A stretch of 37,916 nt of DNA from Methylobacillus sp. (GTDB lineage Bacteria; Pseudomonadota; Gammaproteobacteria; Burkholderiales; Methylophilaceae). Positions 1 to 7,430 of the stretch are shown here, piece after piece. Within the stretch, counting starts at the first letter, position 1. The number at the start of each line of letters is the position of its first letter. The translations under genes and the position numbers were made by a program. The stretch lies in contig JAITML010000054.1 in NCBI GenBank assembly GCA_031277395.1, forward strand, positions 1 through 37,916. Reading direction: 5' to 3'. Under the pieces are notes generated by a model. The model was not told where the DNA came from. It searched no databases and saw nothing but the letters and a program-made list of their open reading frames with translations.

Positions 1-805
1 CTGGCTGTCCATTATGTAGATAAGTTTTACACCAAGTCTTAGTACGCTCAATGTATTCGTCACGCTTTGCATGAAGCACCGCCATATCCTCTTGATCATA
101 ATAGGATTCCAGCCCAGCAAATATGTCTTTCGATCGATAGAAGGGAGGCAGTACACCGTATGAGCACCAAGACACGATAAGTGCCCAGATGCGAACCAGC
201 ATCTGAATATCGGGATCGATATCGTCCCAGCTTAAATTTAGGTTTTTCTCGTTATGAGCAATAACTTTGTGGCGAAATTGCAGAGCCTTTGATCTCGATT
301 TAGTAAGTCGATTACTAAGGCACTCATCAATATAGTGAATTTCGTCGATTAACCTTACGCCATCCTGCTCAATAAACGGCCTTATTTTACCCCAAACTTT
401 TCGTAGCGATGTATCGTCAGGATAATGACTATTTAGCTTTCCTATAATGGAAAATACTGCATATGTCGCACCCACGAGCCACTGGGAGAAGAACGGAAAC
501 TTGTGAAACGGATTATCCTTTGTGTTCGCCTGGGTGAAGGCATAGATCATTGCTCGCCATTCGATCAAATCGAATACTAATGTGTCGATTCCTTGTGGAA
601 AATCCCCGCTCGTAAATGTCTCACTATTAGCCCAAATCTGTAATTCATCAATTTGACGTTGCCAATCCTGCTTTTCTTCTGCCCCTATGGCATTCTCCTT
701 ATATTTTTTGAAAGATTCCAACCGCACTGATACTTGGGCAGAAGTTAGTTTCCCGCTAGTCACATTGACTGCGTATATTTTTGCTTCTTCAATTGTTGTG
801 ACCAT
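1..805 (-). CDS. HEPN-domain (AbiU2-like) protein, 3' end cut by window edge
   Basis: An open frame of 268 codons runs without a stop from an ATG at 805 to the window edge, so the C-terminus is missing. The start has an upstream AGGA about nine bases away. The protein is largely helical and carries an RHKVIAHN segment near residue 193. This fits the HEPN ribonuclease signature R-(N/D/H)-x4-H, in a context resembling AbiU2-like and other abortive-infection or toxin HEPN proteins. The gene is clearly more AT-rich than the core genes further right, which suggests transfer. It lies downstream of a PIN-toxin remnant and a Fic gene on the same strand. A cognate antitoxin or MNT nucleotidyltransferase, if any, would lie outside the window. 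The open frame is certain; the HEPN assignment rests on one motif and is moderate. Confidence 0.72.
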   Translation of the reverse strand, partial: MVTTIEEAKIYAVNVTSGKLTSAQVSVRLESFKKYKENAIGAEEKQDWQRQIDELQIWANSETFTSGDFPQGIDTLVFDLIEWRAMIYAFTQANTKDNPFHKFPFFSQWLVGATYAVFSIIGKLNSHYPDDTSLRKVWGKIRPFIEQDGVRLIDEIHYIDECLSNRLTKSRSKALQFRHKVIAHNEKNLNLSWDDIDPDIQMLVRIWALIVSWCSYGVLPPFYRSKDIFAGLESYYDQEDMAVLHAKRDEYIERTKTWCKTYLHNGQP

Positions 806-895
806 CAAGATATTTCCTATAATTACCATGTGGTATGGTGTACCCCGATTCAGCATCAAGTCTAACTCGACAGCCTTTCTTCAAGCCGTCCTCAC

Positions 896-1102
896 CTACG
901 AATAATCGCGAGCCCTCTCATCCTCCGTTCCCGCCACCGTCGCGACTATCATCCTGTCCGCGAATCTTTGCGAAACGTCCCCCGTTAGATCAACCGAGCG
1001 CGCGGCAATCTCGGTGTCGACCGGCATAATAACGAACCGACGGAGTTGCCGCTTCTGAAAACCGAAGCGATGCCCGGCATACATAAAATCGCTGCCCCCC
1101 AA
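896..1102 (-). pseudogene. PIN-domain (VapC-like) toxin remnant
   Basis: The frame begins with a TTG immediately after the fic stop codon and encodes 68 residues. The segment MPVDTEIAARSVDLTGD followed by RFADRMIVAT resembles the middle of VapC-type PIN toxins, where a 'P-T-EIA..S..L-PG' stretch precedes 'DPADR-IVAT' and its metal-binding acidic residue. The usual N-terminal first aspartate and the C-terminal 'TxD' region are absent, and the beginning (FMYAGHRFGFQKRQLRRF) does not look like a domain start. It is therefore best read as a decayed internal fragment rather than a working toxin. No VapB antitoxin is visible. The family assignment is by eye and moderately secure. Confidence 0.5.
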
Positions 1103-2455
1103 TCACCGAGCTAACGCAGTTAGGCGATCGCGTAAATCCTCCGGCGCAAAGAAGACATACGCATTCCCTTGTTTCCCTTTCTCAAGCAGCCCCAATTCAT
1201 GCAATTGAAGCAAGTCACTTCTGGCGGTCTGATAGACGACATTGTGAGAGCGTTGATGCGCATCCACGCGGTAGCTGGCTTGGGGATGTTTCAGGGCGTG
1301 CGTCAATAACGAAACCTGCCGGTGATTAAACGCTGTTCTGAGCTTTGGCGAGGCGGCGAGTAATTGCTGGGTTTCTTTTTGTTCCCTTAGCGTTCTATCA
1401 ATATATTCATGCAATGCGGTAATGGATCGCCGGATTGTGCGCAGCTGGTGTAGCAAAAAGTAAGTGGTGTCATTCCCATCCGTCTCGGTGTACAGGTAGG
1501 CTTTCATATATTGAGCCGGCGCTTTTCTCAGGATATGGCTGATTGATGTGTACTCCATCAGCCAATAACCGCTTCTCGCCAGAGACCAATAAAAGAGCGC
1601 CCTGGCGGTACGGCCATTCCCATCCACGAATGGGTGGTCATATCCAATCATGAAATGCAGCAGGATTGCACGGAGTACCGGATGAACAAAAGGTGAATCC
1701 GTCTCGTCCATGTTCGCAAATTTACATAGTCGTTCAAGCCGCTCTGGAAGCTCTTTATAGTCAGGCGGGATATGCAGCGTCGTTTCTGTTCCGGGATGTA
1801 TGATGTGTATGCCATTGTCTTGACGCAGCCGTCCGACATCCTCAGGATTTTCCAACGTGTCTTGGGTAAGCATCCTGTGCAACTCCAGAACAAGATTGGG
1901 CGTAAGGTTTTCTTTTTTTAACGACCGCAGATGCTCCATTGTCCGGTAGTTGTTGAATATCATTGTTTCGCTGTGGTTCCTGGGCTTGCGTCCGGTTTGC
2001 AGCATCGCCGCTGCAACTTGCCTTGTGGTCGACGCACCCTCAAGCTGACTGGATGTAATGGCTTCCTCGATAAGCGAACTGAGTAGATATCTCTGAGAAT
2101 TTTTATCGACCTCCAGGGCGCTGCCCGCCACGGAATGAAGTTGTCCCGCCGCATCCCGATCAATACAGTGCAGGTCAATTAACACGGGGCTGGGCGTTGA
2201 AAATTGAAAAGGGTTTCCCTGCTTATCGAGCAAAGGGAGCCATTGGAGGGTGCTGGCTCTTGCAAGCAATATTGCCGTCCACCATTCTTCCCGTGTCAAT
2301 CCATCGGGTGGCTCCCTGTATTTGAGATCATGCCAATGGAGATAGCGGCCATCCGGCAGCGGCGTTTGGGCGTGTTGAAAAATAATATGCGCCCTATCTG
2401 GGGAAAGATTGTTTATCGCTTCGACAATGGTGGGTGCCTTGTCCGGGATTTTCAT
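1103..2455 (-). CDS. Fic family protein (class II, self-inhibited, with C-terminal winged helix)
   Basis: Fic enzymes usually transfer AMP from ATP to a hydroxyl side chain of a target protein. The 450-residue protein has the complete core motif HPFVDGNGRTAR (residues 274-285), with the catalytic histidine. The inhibitory helix motif S-x-x-x-E-G sits N-terminal to it (S135, E139, G140), which defines a class II Fic that keeps itself off with its own glutamate. The last 90 or so residues look like a winged-helix DNA-binding region (around RSHNVVYQTARSDLLQLHEL), common in larger Fic proteins. Two identical operator-like palindromes flank the -10 box of the gene, so autoregulation is a reasonable inference. 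No separate antitoxin gene is seen. The target is unknown. Confidence 0.93.
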   Translation of the reverse strand: MKIPDKAPTIVEAINNLSPDRAHIIFQHAQTPLPDGRYLHWHDLKYREPPDGLTREEWWTAILLARASTLQWLPLLDKQGNPFQFSTPSPVLIDLHCIDRDAAGQLHSVAGSALEVDKNSQRYLLSSLIEEAITSSQLEGASTTRQVAAAMLQTGRKPRNHSETMIFNNYRTMEHLRSLKKENLTPNLVLELHRMLTQDTLENPEDVGRLRQDNGIHIIHPGTETTLHIPPDYKELPERLERLCKFANMDETDSPFVHPVLRAILLHFMIGYDHPFVDGNGRTARALFYWSLARSGYWLMEYTSISHILRKAPAQYMKAYLYTETDGNDTTYFLLHQLRTIRRSITALHEYIDRTLREQKETQQLLAASPKLRTAFNHRQVSLLTHALKHPQASYRVDAHQRSHNVVYQTARSDLLQLHELGLLEKGKQGNAYVFFAPEDLRDRLTALAR

Positions 2456-2458
2456 GGG

Positions 2459-2486
2459 TCTACTAACCTAGCATGATATTAGTAGA
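2459..2486. promoter_or_regulatory. Operator O1 of fic: TCTACTAA-N12-TTAGTAGA
   Basis: A perfect 8-bp inverted repeat (9 bp if the flanking G/C pair is counted) with 12 bp between arms and 20 bp between half-site starts, about two helical turns. It ends four bases before the fic start codon and covers the expected transcription start. The same sequence and spacing recur at 2516-2543. A dimeric regulator is implied, possibly the Fic winged helix itself. Confidence 0.75.
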
Positions 2487-2490
2487 CTTT

Positions 2491-2496
2491 AGTATA
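2491..2496 (-). promoter_or_regulatory. Probable -10 box of fic (TATACT)
   Basis: On the minus strand TATACT lies between the two operators, about 36 bases upstream of the fic start codon. No convincing -35 hexamer is seen at 16-18 bp; that position is occupied by the edge of operator O2. A weak -35 would suit a tightly controlled promoter. Confidence 0.5.
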
Positions 2497-2515
2497 CCTA
2501 CTTAACTTGGCAATT

Positions 2516-2543
2516 TCTACTAATTTATTTAATAATTAGTAGA
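2516..2543. promoter_or_regulatory. Operator O2 of fic: TCTACTAA-N12-TTAGTAGA
   Basis: This is the second copy of the fic operator, with identical half-sites and identical 12-bp spacing. The palindrome extends further here: 14-bp perfect arms at 2512-2525 and 2534-2547. It covers the -35 region of the fic promoter. Two copies with the same geometry argue against chance. Confidence 0.75.
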
Positions 2544-2596
2544 AATTGATCGAATATAGTAGTCGGCTGACCCATTTAACCGTATCTGGCGGAGCA

Positions 2597-3454
2597 TCAC
2601 GGAGCACCACCCGGTTTAACAAACTTCAAAGTCATGCGGTCGCTTTCGCCGATGGCTTTGTATTTTGCATCGTCGGCGGCATCGTGTTTGTTGCTTGGCG
2701 GTAGCGTCCATACGCCGTTGGGGTGATCGGTGGTGTCGGCGGGGTTGGCGTTGATTTCGCTTTTTTCTGCCAGTACAAAACCGGCTTGCGTTGCCAGCCC
2801 GATGACCAGTTCTTCGGTCAGGTAGCCGGATTTTTTCATCGTTTCCAGATCGGTGCCGGGTTTGGCGCGGTGATCGACCACGCCCAGCGTGCCGCCGGGT
2901 TTCAGCACATCAAAGAATGCCTTGAAATACGCTTCCGCGCTGCCCGCTTTCACCCAGTTGTGGACATTGCGGAATGTCAGCACCGCATCGGCGGAATCAG
3001 CGGGGCCAAAAATGGGTTGCTTCGGATCGAAGGTGCGGATTTCCACTTGGTCGTACACCCAAGGGTACATTTTCATGGGGTTGTCGGTGAACTTGGCGCG
3101 CAATGCCTTGGCGTCGTTGTTTACCGCGGCGACGTACTGGTTCTTCCTGGACCAGAAATTTTTGCGCAGATAGGGCGCGAGAATTTCTGAATACCAGCCG
3201 CCACCGGGCGTGATTTCAATCACTTCCTGATCTTGCGCGGTGATGCCGAAGAAGGTCAGGGTTTCCAGCGGATGCCGGTAACGATCACGCGCGACATTGG
3301 CAGGGGCGCGCCACTTTTTCCCGGGATCACTCCACTTTTCGGCAATGATGTCCTCCAGAGTGGGTGGGTCTGGCAACACGATGGGCGCTTCCTGTGCGTG
3401 GACAGCGCCCAAGGGCAAAATGGCGAGGATAGCGGCAAGTAGCAGGTGTTTCAT
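2597..3454 (-). CDS. Exported class I SAM-dependent methyltransferase (COG4798-like)
   Basis: I place the start at 3454, 59 codons inside the longest frame, because a clear signal peptide begins there (MKHLLLAAILAILPLGAVHA, cleavage near AQE). The mature protein has a Rossmann methyltransferase core: a motif I loop ITPGGGWYSEILAPY, an FRNVHNW segment after strand 4 and GVVDHRAKPG in the place of motif III. This matches the 'predicted methyltransferase' group COG4798, many of whose members carry signal peptides. The substrate is unknown. An exported SAM-dependent enzyme is odd because SAM is cytoplasmic. The gene is followed by the fic promoter and has no obvious operon partners. Length 285 residues. 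Confidence 0.85.
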   Translation of the reverse strand: MKHLLLAAILAILPLGAVHAQEAPIVLPDPPTLEDIIAEKWSDPGKKWRAPANVARDRYRHPLETLTFFGITAQDQEVIEITPGGGWYSEILAPYLRKNFWSRKNQYVAAVNNDAKALRAKFTDNPMKMYPWVYDQVEIRTFDPKQPIFGPADSADAVLTFRNVHNWVKAGSAEAYFKAFFDVLKPGGTLGVVDHRAKPGTDLETMKKSGYLTEELVIGLATQAGFVLAEKSEINANPADTTDHPNGVWTLPPSNKHDAADDAKYKAIGESDRMTLKFVKPGGAP

Positions 3455-3570
3455 GGCATGGCTCCGAGAATGAAGGGGTCGCGTTGTAGTCTGGGTTAAG
3501 CGTAGCAAAGCTTGGCGGCGATGCCAACCTGAGAGAGATGAATCGCAGGTAACGGCGTTGGCTCTCGCCA

Positions 3571-4074
3571 TTAGACAGTTGCCGGCTTCGGGAACCCTCT
3601 TGCGCCGTAGAAGCGACGGTGCAGATCGCAAATCTGCTCTGCGAAGCCGGGAATCGGGCCTTCCACCACCAGATCGGGGACAACCTCCCGTATCGGCAAG
3701 GCACGCACGGAAGCCGGAGGAACTCCCAATTCAGCGAGCCACGCTGACAGTTGCTCGGAAGAACTCGCGAATACGATACGGCCCAGCCCGACCCAACCGT
3801 GCGCGGCGGCGCACATCGGGCAGTGCTCACCTGAGGTAAAGACAGTCGCTGCCGCCCGTTCGTCAGGAGTCATGTTCGTTGCAGCCCAGCGAGCAAGCTC
3901 GAACTCCGGGTGACGCGTCCGGTCACCGCAGGCCACGCGATTGCGATCCTCGGCAAGGACGGTTCCGTCCGCGGCGACAAGCACAGAACCAAACGGCTCA
4001 TCACCCGCCTCCAAAGCCTCGGTCGCCAATTCCACGCAGCGACACAGATGCCGCAACTCGTCGTCATTCGTCAT
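3571..4074 (-). CDS. Nucleoside deaminase, CDA/CMP-deaminase fold
   Basis: The 167-residue protein belongs to the zinc-dependent cytidine/guanine deaminase fold. The first motif is HPE (H55, E57) and the second is EHCPMCAA, with C85 and C88 as the remaining zinc ligands. The usual PCxxC is HCPMC here and the usual HAE is HPE, variants I associate with a subgroup of bacterial nucleoside deaminases. It probably removes the amino group from a purine or pyrimidine base or nucleoside in salvage; the exact substrate cannot be read from the sequence. It stands alone, 75 bp from the Sel1 gene and 116 bp from the methyltransferase start, all on the minus strand. Confidence 0.88.
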   Translation of the reverse strand: MTNDDELRHLCRCVELATEALEAGDEPFGSVLVAADGTVLAEDRNRVACGDRTRHPEFELARWAATNMTPDERAAATVFTSGEHCPMCAAAHGWVGLGRIVFASSSEQLSAWLAELGVPPASVRALPIREVVPDLVVEGPIPGFAEQICDLHRRFYGARGFPKPATV

Positions 4075-4149
4075 GATGGTCTGCCGAAAATTACGTTAGT
4101 GCCTAAATTAAGGGGAATTTCCTGCATGTAGAGAAATCGCTCGTCGCTA

Positions 4150-4695
4150 TTACTTGCTGGAAGTTGGGAACGGCGTGCCAACTTTCCATTGACGTGATAG
4201 CCCTTGTGCCTTTTCGATTTGGGCAGGCGTCATCTGTTTTTCAGTGAAATTGCGAAGGTCCACAGCAACGTCGTCCCCCTCTACCGCTGCGAGATTGAAG
4301 AGCATATAGGCCAAAACAAGGTTACGGGGTACACCTTTTCCTTCGAGGTACATCATGCCCAGAAATAATTGTCCGTCAGCATCTCCTTGTTCCGCTGCTT
4401 TACGATACCAAGTGATGGCTTCCTTGTAGTCTTGTGGTACGCCCTTGCCGTTCTCGTACATCCAGCCCAGCTCGAGTTGTGCATCAACATTCCCTTGTTC
4501 GGCTGCCTTGCGAAGTTGAACTGTATCACCTTGCTGTGCATCCCGCGCAGACTCTGCTGATGCGGTAAAAGCGAACGTGAGTACAAGGAGCGATATAACC
4601 CATCGAATTTTTTCATGATACCTCCTGACTATGTATCCGGTTAATTTAAAACCAATGCCGAGCCAATAAGCAAGTGGCTCGAATACAGTGAGCAT
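4150..4695 (-). CDS. Sel1-repeat exported protein with a disrupted natural start
   Basis: Two Sel1/TPR-like repeats are visible: AAEQGNVDAQLELGWMYENG and the following AAEQGDADGQLFLGMMYLEG, which form helical pairs used in protein-protein contacts. A hydrophobic stretch (RWVISLLVLTFAFTASA) just before them looks like a signal peptide, but in the given sequence it is preceded by 26 unlikely residues. A strong AGGAGG lies six bases upstream of an ATG at 4616. That ATG is out of frame by one base in an A6 tract; one more A would give M-K-K-I-R-W and a perfect signal peptide. Either the sequence has a homopolymer error or the gene carries a frameshift. The longest in-frame start is reported here; the likely true 5' end is 4616. 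Confidence 0.75.
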   Translation of the reverse strand: MLTVFEPLAYWLGIGFKLTGYIVRRYHEKIRWVISLLVLTFAFTASAESARDAQQGDTVQLRKAAEQGNVDAQLELGWMYENGKGVPQDYKEAITWYRKAAEQGDADGQLFLGMMYLEGKGVPRNLVLAYMLFNLAAVEGDDVAVDLRNFTEKQMTPAQIEKAQGLSRQWKVGTPFPTSSK

Positions 4696-4716
4696 CGGTA
4701 TTGAACGCGATTCCGC

Positions 4717-5271
4717 TCAGCGGATCAACTTGCTGACCTGTTTGAACGCGTCGCCTTCTGCGGCCTTGAGCCACTCGAATATCACCGATTCGGTATTGCT
4801 GACGATGATGCCGGCGTGGCGCAGTCGCGCGAGCGCGTTTTGTTTGTGGGTTTCGTTTCGTGACAGCACGGCATCTTCGGCCACGAATACCTGTTTGCCC
4901 GAGGCGTGCAGTTGCAACGCGGTTTGCAGGATGCAGATGTGCGTTTCCATTCCGGCGAGCACAATTTGCGGTCGGTCGCGATGCAGGCGCGCGCTGAAAG
5001 CCGGTTCGTCGCAGCAGGAAAAACAGGTTTTTTCGATGGCGTTTTCAGGCCGCAGCCAGTCGCCCAGGTCGGCCACGGTAGCGCCGAGTCCTTTGGGATA
5101 TTGTTCGGTATGCAATACGGGAATTTCCAGCAACTGCGCCGCTTGCAGCAGAATGGCGCAATTTTTTACCACGGTGGCGAGCGCCTGGGGTTGCATTACG
5201 CCGCACAGTTTTTCCTGCACATCAATGATGACGAGTTGGCTGGATTCCCGGCGGCAGACGAGCGGCGGCAT
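4717..5271 (-). CDS. Isochorismatase-family cysteine hydrolase
   Basis: The 184-residue protein has the family's catalytic triad in the expected order: Asp in LVIIDVQEKL, Lys in IEKTCFSCC and Cys in AGMETHICILQTA. Members hydrolyse amides or vinyl ethers; small single-domain ones like this (YcaC/ISOC2 type) mostly have unknown substrates, so no reaction is claimed. Its ATG overlaps the stop of the PCMT-like gene as TGATG, which implies translational coupling and perhaps a shared role in dealing with damaged metabolites or proteins. The active site appears intact. No export signal is present, so it should act in the cytoplasm. Confidence 0.9.
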   Translation of the reverse strand: MPPLVCRRESSQLVIIDVQEKLCGVMQPQALATVVKNCAILLQAAQLLEIPVLHTEQYPKGLGATVADLGDWLRPENAIEKTCFSCCDEPAFSARLHRDRPQIVLAGMETHICILQTALQLHASGKQVFVAEDAVLSRNETHKQNALARLRHAGIIVSNTESVIFEWLKAAEGDAFKQVSKLIR

Positions 5272-5942
5272 CAGAAGCGAAAGCGCTCCGCCTGCGGCGC
5301 TCCGATGAGTTCCGGCACGCAGGTTTCAAACAGCATGTCGGAGCGGAAAACCTGATCGGAAACACGGCGAATGAGCGTGGCTTCCATCACCGGCGCTTCG
5401 CCTATCACCGCGAACAAACGGCCATCAACCGCCAGTTGTTGCTGCAATTCGGCGGGCAATACCGGCATCGAGCCGGTGAGCACAATCACGTCGAAGGGCG
5501 CGGCATTAAGCCAGCCGCGCACACCGTCGCCGGTTTCGAGCGAGACATTATCCACATCAAGCGCGGCCAGATTGCGGCGCGCTTCTGCCGTCAGTTCAGG
5601 CACGATTTCCACGCTCAGCACATGCTTGGCGAGGTGCGCCATGAGCGCGGTCATAAAACCGGTACCGGTACCGATTTCGAGCACGCGGTCGGATTTTTTG
5701 AGGTTGAGCGATTGCGTTATGCGCGCCTGCAGCTTGGGCGCGAGCATCACCTGACCGTGGCCGACGGGAATTTCGAGATCGGCGAAAGCGAGGCCGAGAT
5801 ATTGCGGCGGCACGAAATTTTCGCGCGGCACTTTGTTGAGCAACTCCAGCACGGCGGGATCAAGCACATCCCACGGGCGGATTTGCTGCTCTATCATGTT
5901 GAAACGGGACTGCTCAAGATGGGTATTCATGGTTGCATTCAC
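5271..5942 (-). CDS. pcm: Protein-L-isoaspartate O-methyltransferase-like protein
   Basis: PCMT methylates isoaspartyl residues in aged proteins to start their repair. The 223-residue protein has the PCMT-type N-terminal helix (RFNMIEQQIRPWDVLDP), the SAM-binding motif I (VLEIGTGTGFMTALMA) and later strands typical of the family. One deviation stands out. Where E. coli-type enzymes have GQGQTISQP with an active-site Ser/Thr, this protein has GHGQVMLAPK. That is typical of a divergent group of betaproteobacterial PCMT homologues and may mean another substrate. An internal ATG five codons in is an equally good start (MNTHLEQ). It is coupled by TGATG overlap to the isochorismatase gene downstream. 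Confidence 0.85.
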   Translation of the reverse strand: MNATMNTHLEQSRFNMIEQQIRPWDVLDPAVLELLNKVPRENFVPPQYLGLAFADLEIPVGHGQVMLAPKLQARITQSLNLKKSDRVLEIGTGTGFMTALMAHLAKHVLSVEIVPELTAEARRNLAALDVDNVSLETGDGVRGWLNAAPFDVIVLTGSMPVLPAELQQQLAVDGRLFAVIGEAPVMEATLIRRVSDQVFRSDMLFETCVPELIGAPQAERFRF

Positions 5943-6002
5943 AAAACAATTTGGATTAAACGATTATAGCGCACGCCGTTGCGCGAGCGCCCCAATTCCG
6001 GG

Positions 6003-7430
6003 CTACTCCTTCCAGCCGCCGCCGAGCGCGCGGTAGAGCGTCACCTGATTGTTCAGCAGCGTCAGCCGCAGCGTGATCAGATCCTGCTGAGAAGCATACA
6101 TCGCGCGTTGGGAATCAAGCACGGTGAGGTAGTTGTCTATGCCACTGTTGAAGCGGGCTTCGGAGAGGCGATAGCTCACATCCGTCGCGTCCACCAGCGA
6201 TTTTTGCGCGTCCAGTTGCTCATTGATCGTGGCCTTGAGCGCGAGCGCGTCAGCGACTTCGCGGAACGCGGTCTGTATCGTTTTTTCGTACTGCGCGACG
6301 TTGATGTCTTTTTGCAGTTCCGCGACTTCCAGATTGGCCTTGTTGCGACCCGCGTTGAAGATGGGCACGGTAATCTGCGGGATGAAAGTCCAGAAACCCG
6401 AACCCGCGCCGAACAGATCGGATAGCTGACTGCTCGCGGTGCCGATGGAAGCGGTAAGCGAAATCGTCGGGAAAAACGCAGCGCGGGCAGCGCCAATGTT
6501 GGCATTGGCCGCCATCAACATGCGCTCGGCTTGCAATACATCCGGGCGGTTCTGCAACACTTCGGACGGCAAGCCGACCGGAATCTCGGCGAGTGCTGTC
6601 ACCTCAACCATGCCGCCGCTCGGCTTGAGTTCATCCGGCAAAGGCGCGCCGACCAGCAGCGTGAGCGCATTCTCATCCTGCCGGATCAGCGTGGTGTAAC
6701 GCGCGACATCGACCCGTGCCGTATCCATCGTCGTTTGCGCCTGACGCATATCCAGTTCGGAAGCGACACCAAGCTCGAAACGGCGGCGCGTGAGATCGTA
6801 GGAATTCTGCTGGCTGGCGAGGGTTTCCTGCGCGAGACGCAAGCGCTCACTATCCGCGGCGCGTGTGAGCCACGCATTGGCGATTTCCGCCACGAGTGAA
6901 ATCTGCGTCGCGCGTTTCGCCTCCTCGGTGGCGAAATACACTTGCAGCGCCTGCTCGTTGAGGCTGCGTATGCGACCAAAGAAATCCAGTTCATAGGCAG
7001 TCAGGCCGATATCCGCCTGATAGGTGTGCGTCACCCGGGAATCGCCGGAACTGGCGCCGGTACCGGAATTCAGTGTGGAAGGGTTGCGTTGATGCGTGGC
7101 TATGCCGCCCGCATCCACCGTGGGAAACAGATCGGCGCGCTGGACGCGATACATGGCGCGCGCCTGCTCGATATTGAGCGCGGCGATGCGCAAATCGCGG
7201 TTGTTCTGCAAGCTGAGTTCTATCAGTTTGCGCAGTTGCTCGTCAACGAAGAATTCGCGCCAGCCGATATCAGAAACATTGAGCGCGCTGTCGCCGGTAG
7301 CGTTGCTGCCCCAGTCCGCCGCTACCGGCGCTTCCGGGCGCTGGTAATCGGGAATCAAGCTGCAACCTGCCAGCAGCGCCGTGATTGTGAGGGAAACAAG
7401 TGTCTTGTTCATGTTAGTCATCTGAGTCAT
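6003..7430 (-). CDS. oprM: Outer-membrane efflux channel lipoprotein (OprM/NodT family)
   Basis: This TolC-like trimeric channel is the outer-membrane part of the RND pump. A lipoprotein signal is evident: MNKTLVSLTITALLAGCSL, with Cys in the lipobox LLAGC. The body consists of two repeats of the outer membrane efflux family with the usual start YQRPEAPVAADW and the strand-helix pattern seen in OprM/CusC proteins. The reported ATG at 7430 overlaps the transporter stop (ATGA), supporting coupling; the signal peptide itself starts six codons later, at the third Met. Length 475 fits the family. It is the last gene of the MFP-RND-OMF operon on the minus strand. Confidence 0.95.
   Translation of the reverse strand: MTQMTNMNKTLVSLTITALLAGCSLIPDYQRPEAPVAADWGSNATGDSALNVSDIGWREFFVDEQLRKLIELSLQNNRDLRIAALNIEQARAMYRVQRADLFPTVDAGGIATHQRNPSTLNSGTGASSGDSRVTHTYQADIGLTAYELDFFGRIRSLNEQALQVYFATEEAKRATQISLVAEIANAWLTRAADSERLRLAQETLASQQNSYDLTRRRFELGVASELDMRQAQTTMDTARVDVARYTTLIRQDENALTLLVGAPLPDELKPSGGMVEVTALAEIPVGLPSEVLQNRPDVLQAERMLMAANANIGAARAAFFPTISLTASIGTASSQLSDLFGAGSGFWTFIPQITVPIFNAGRNKANLEVAELQKDINVAQYEKTIQTAFREVADALALKATINEQLDAQKSLVDATDVSYRLSEARFNSGIDNYLTVLDSQRAMYASQQDLITLRLTLLNNQVTLYRALGGGWKE

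Noticed and set aside
4353-4616. An 87-residue protein starting MKKFDG in the alternative frame of the Sel1 gene
   Set aside because: It has the good ribosome site but no sensible protein after the first residues; the Sel1 frame carries the repeats. Treated as evidence of a one-base shift instead.
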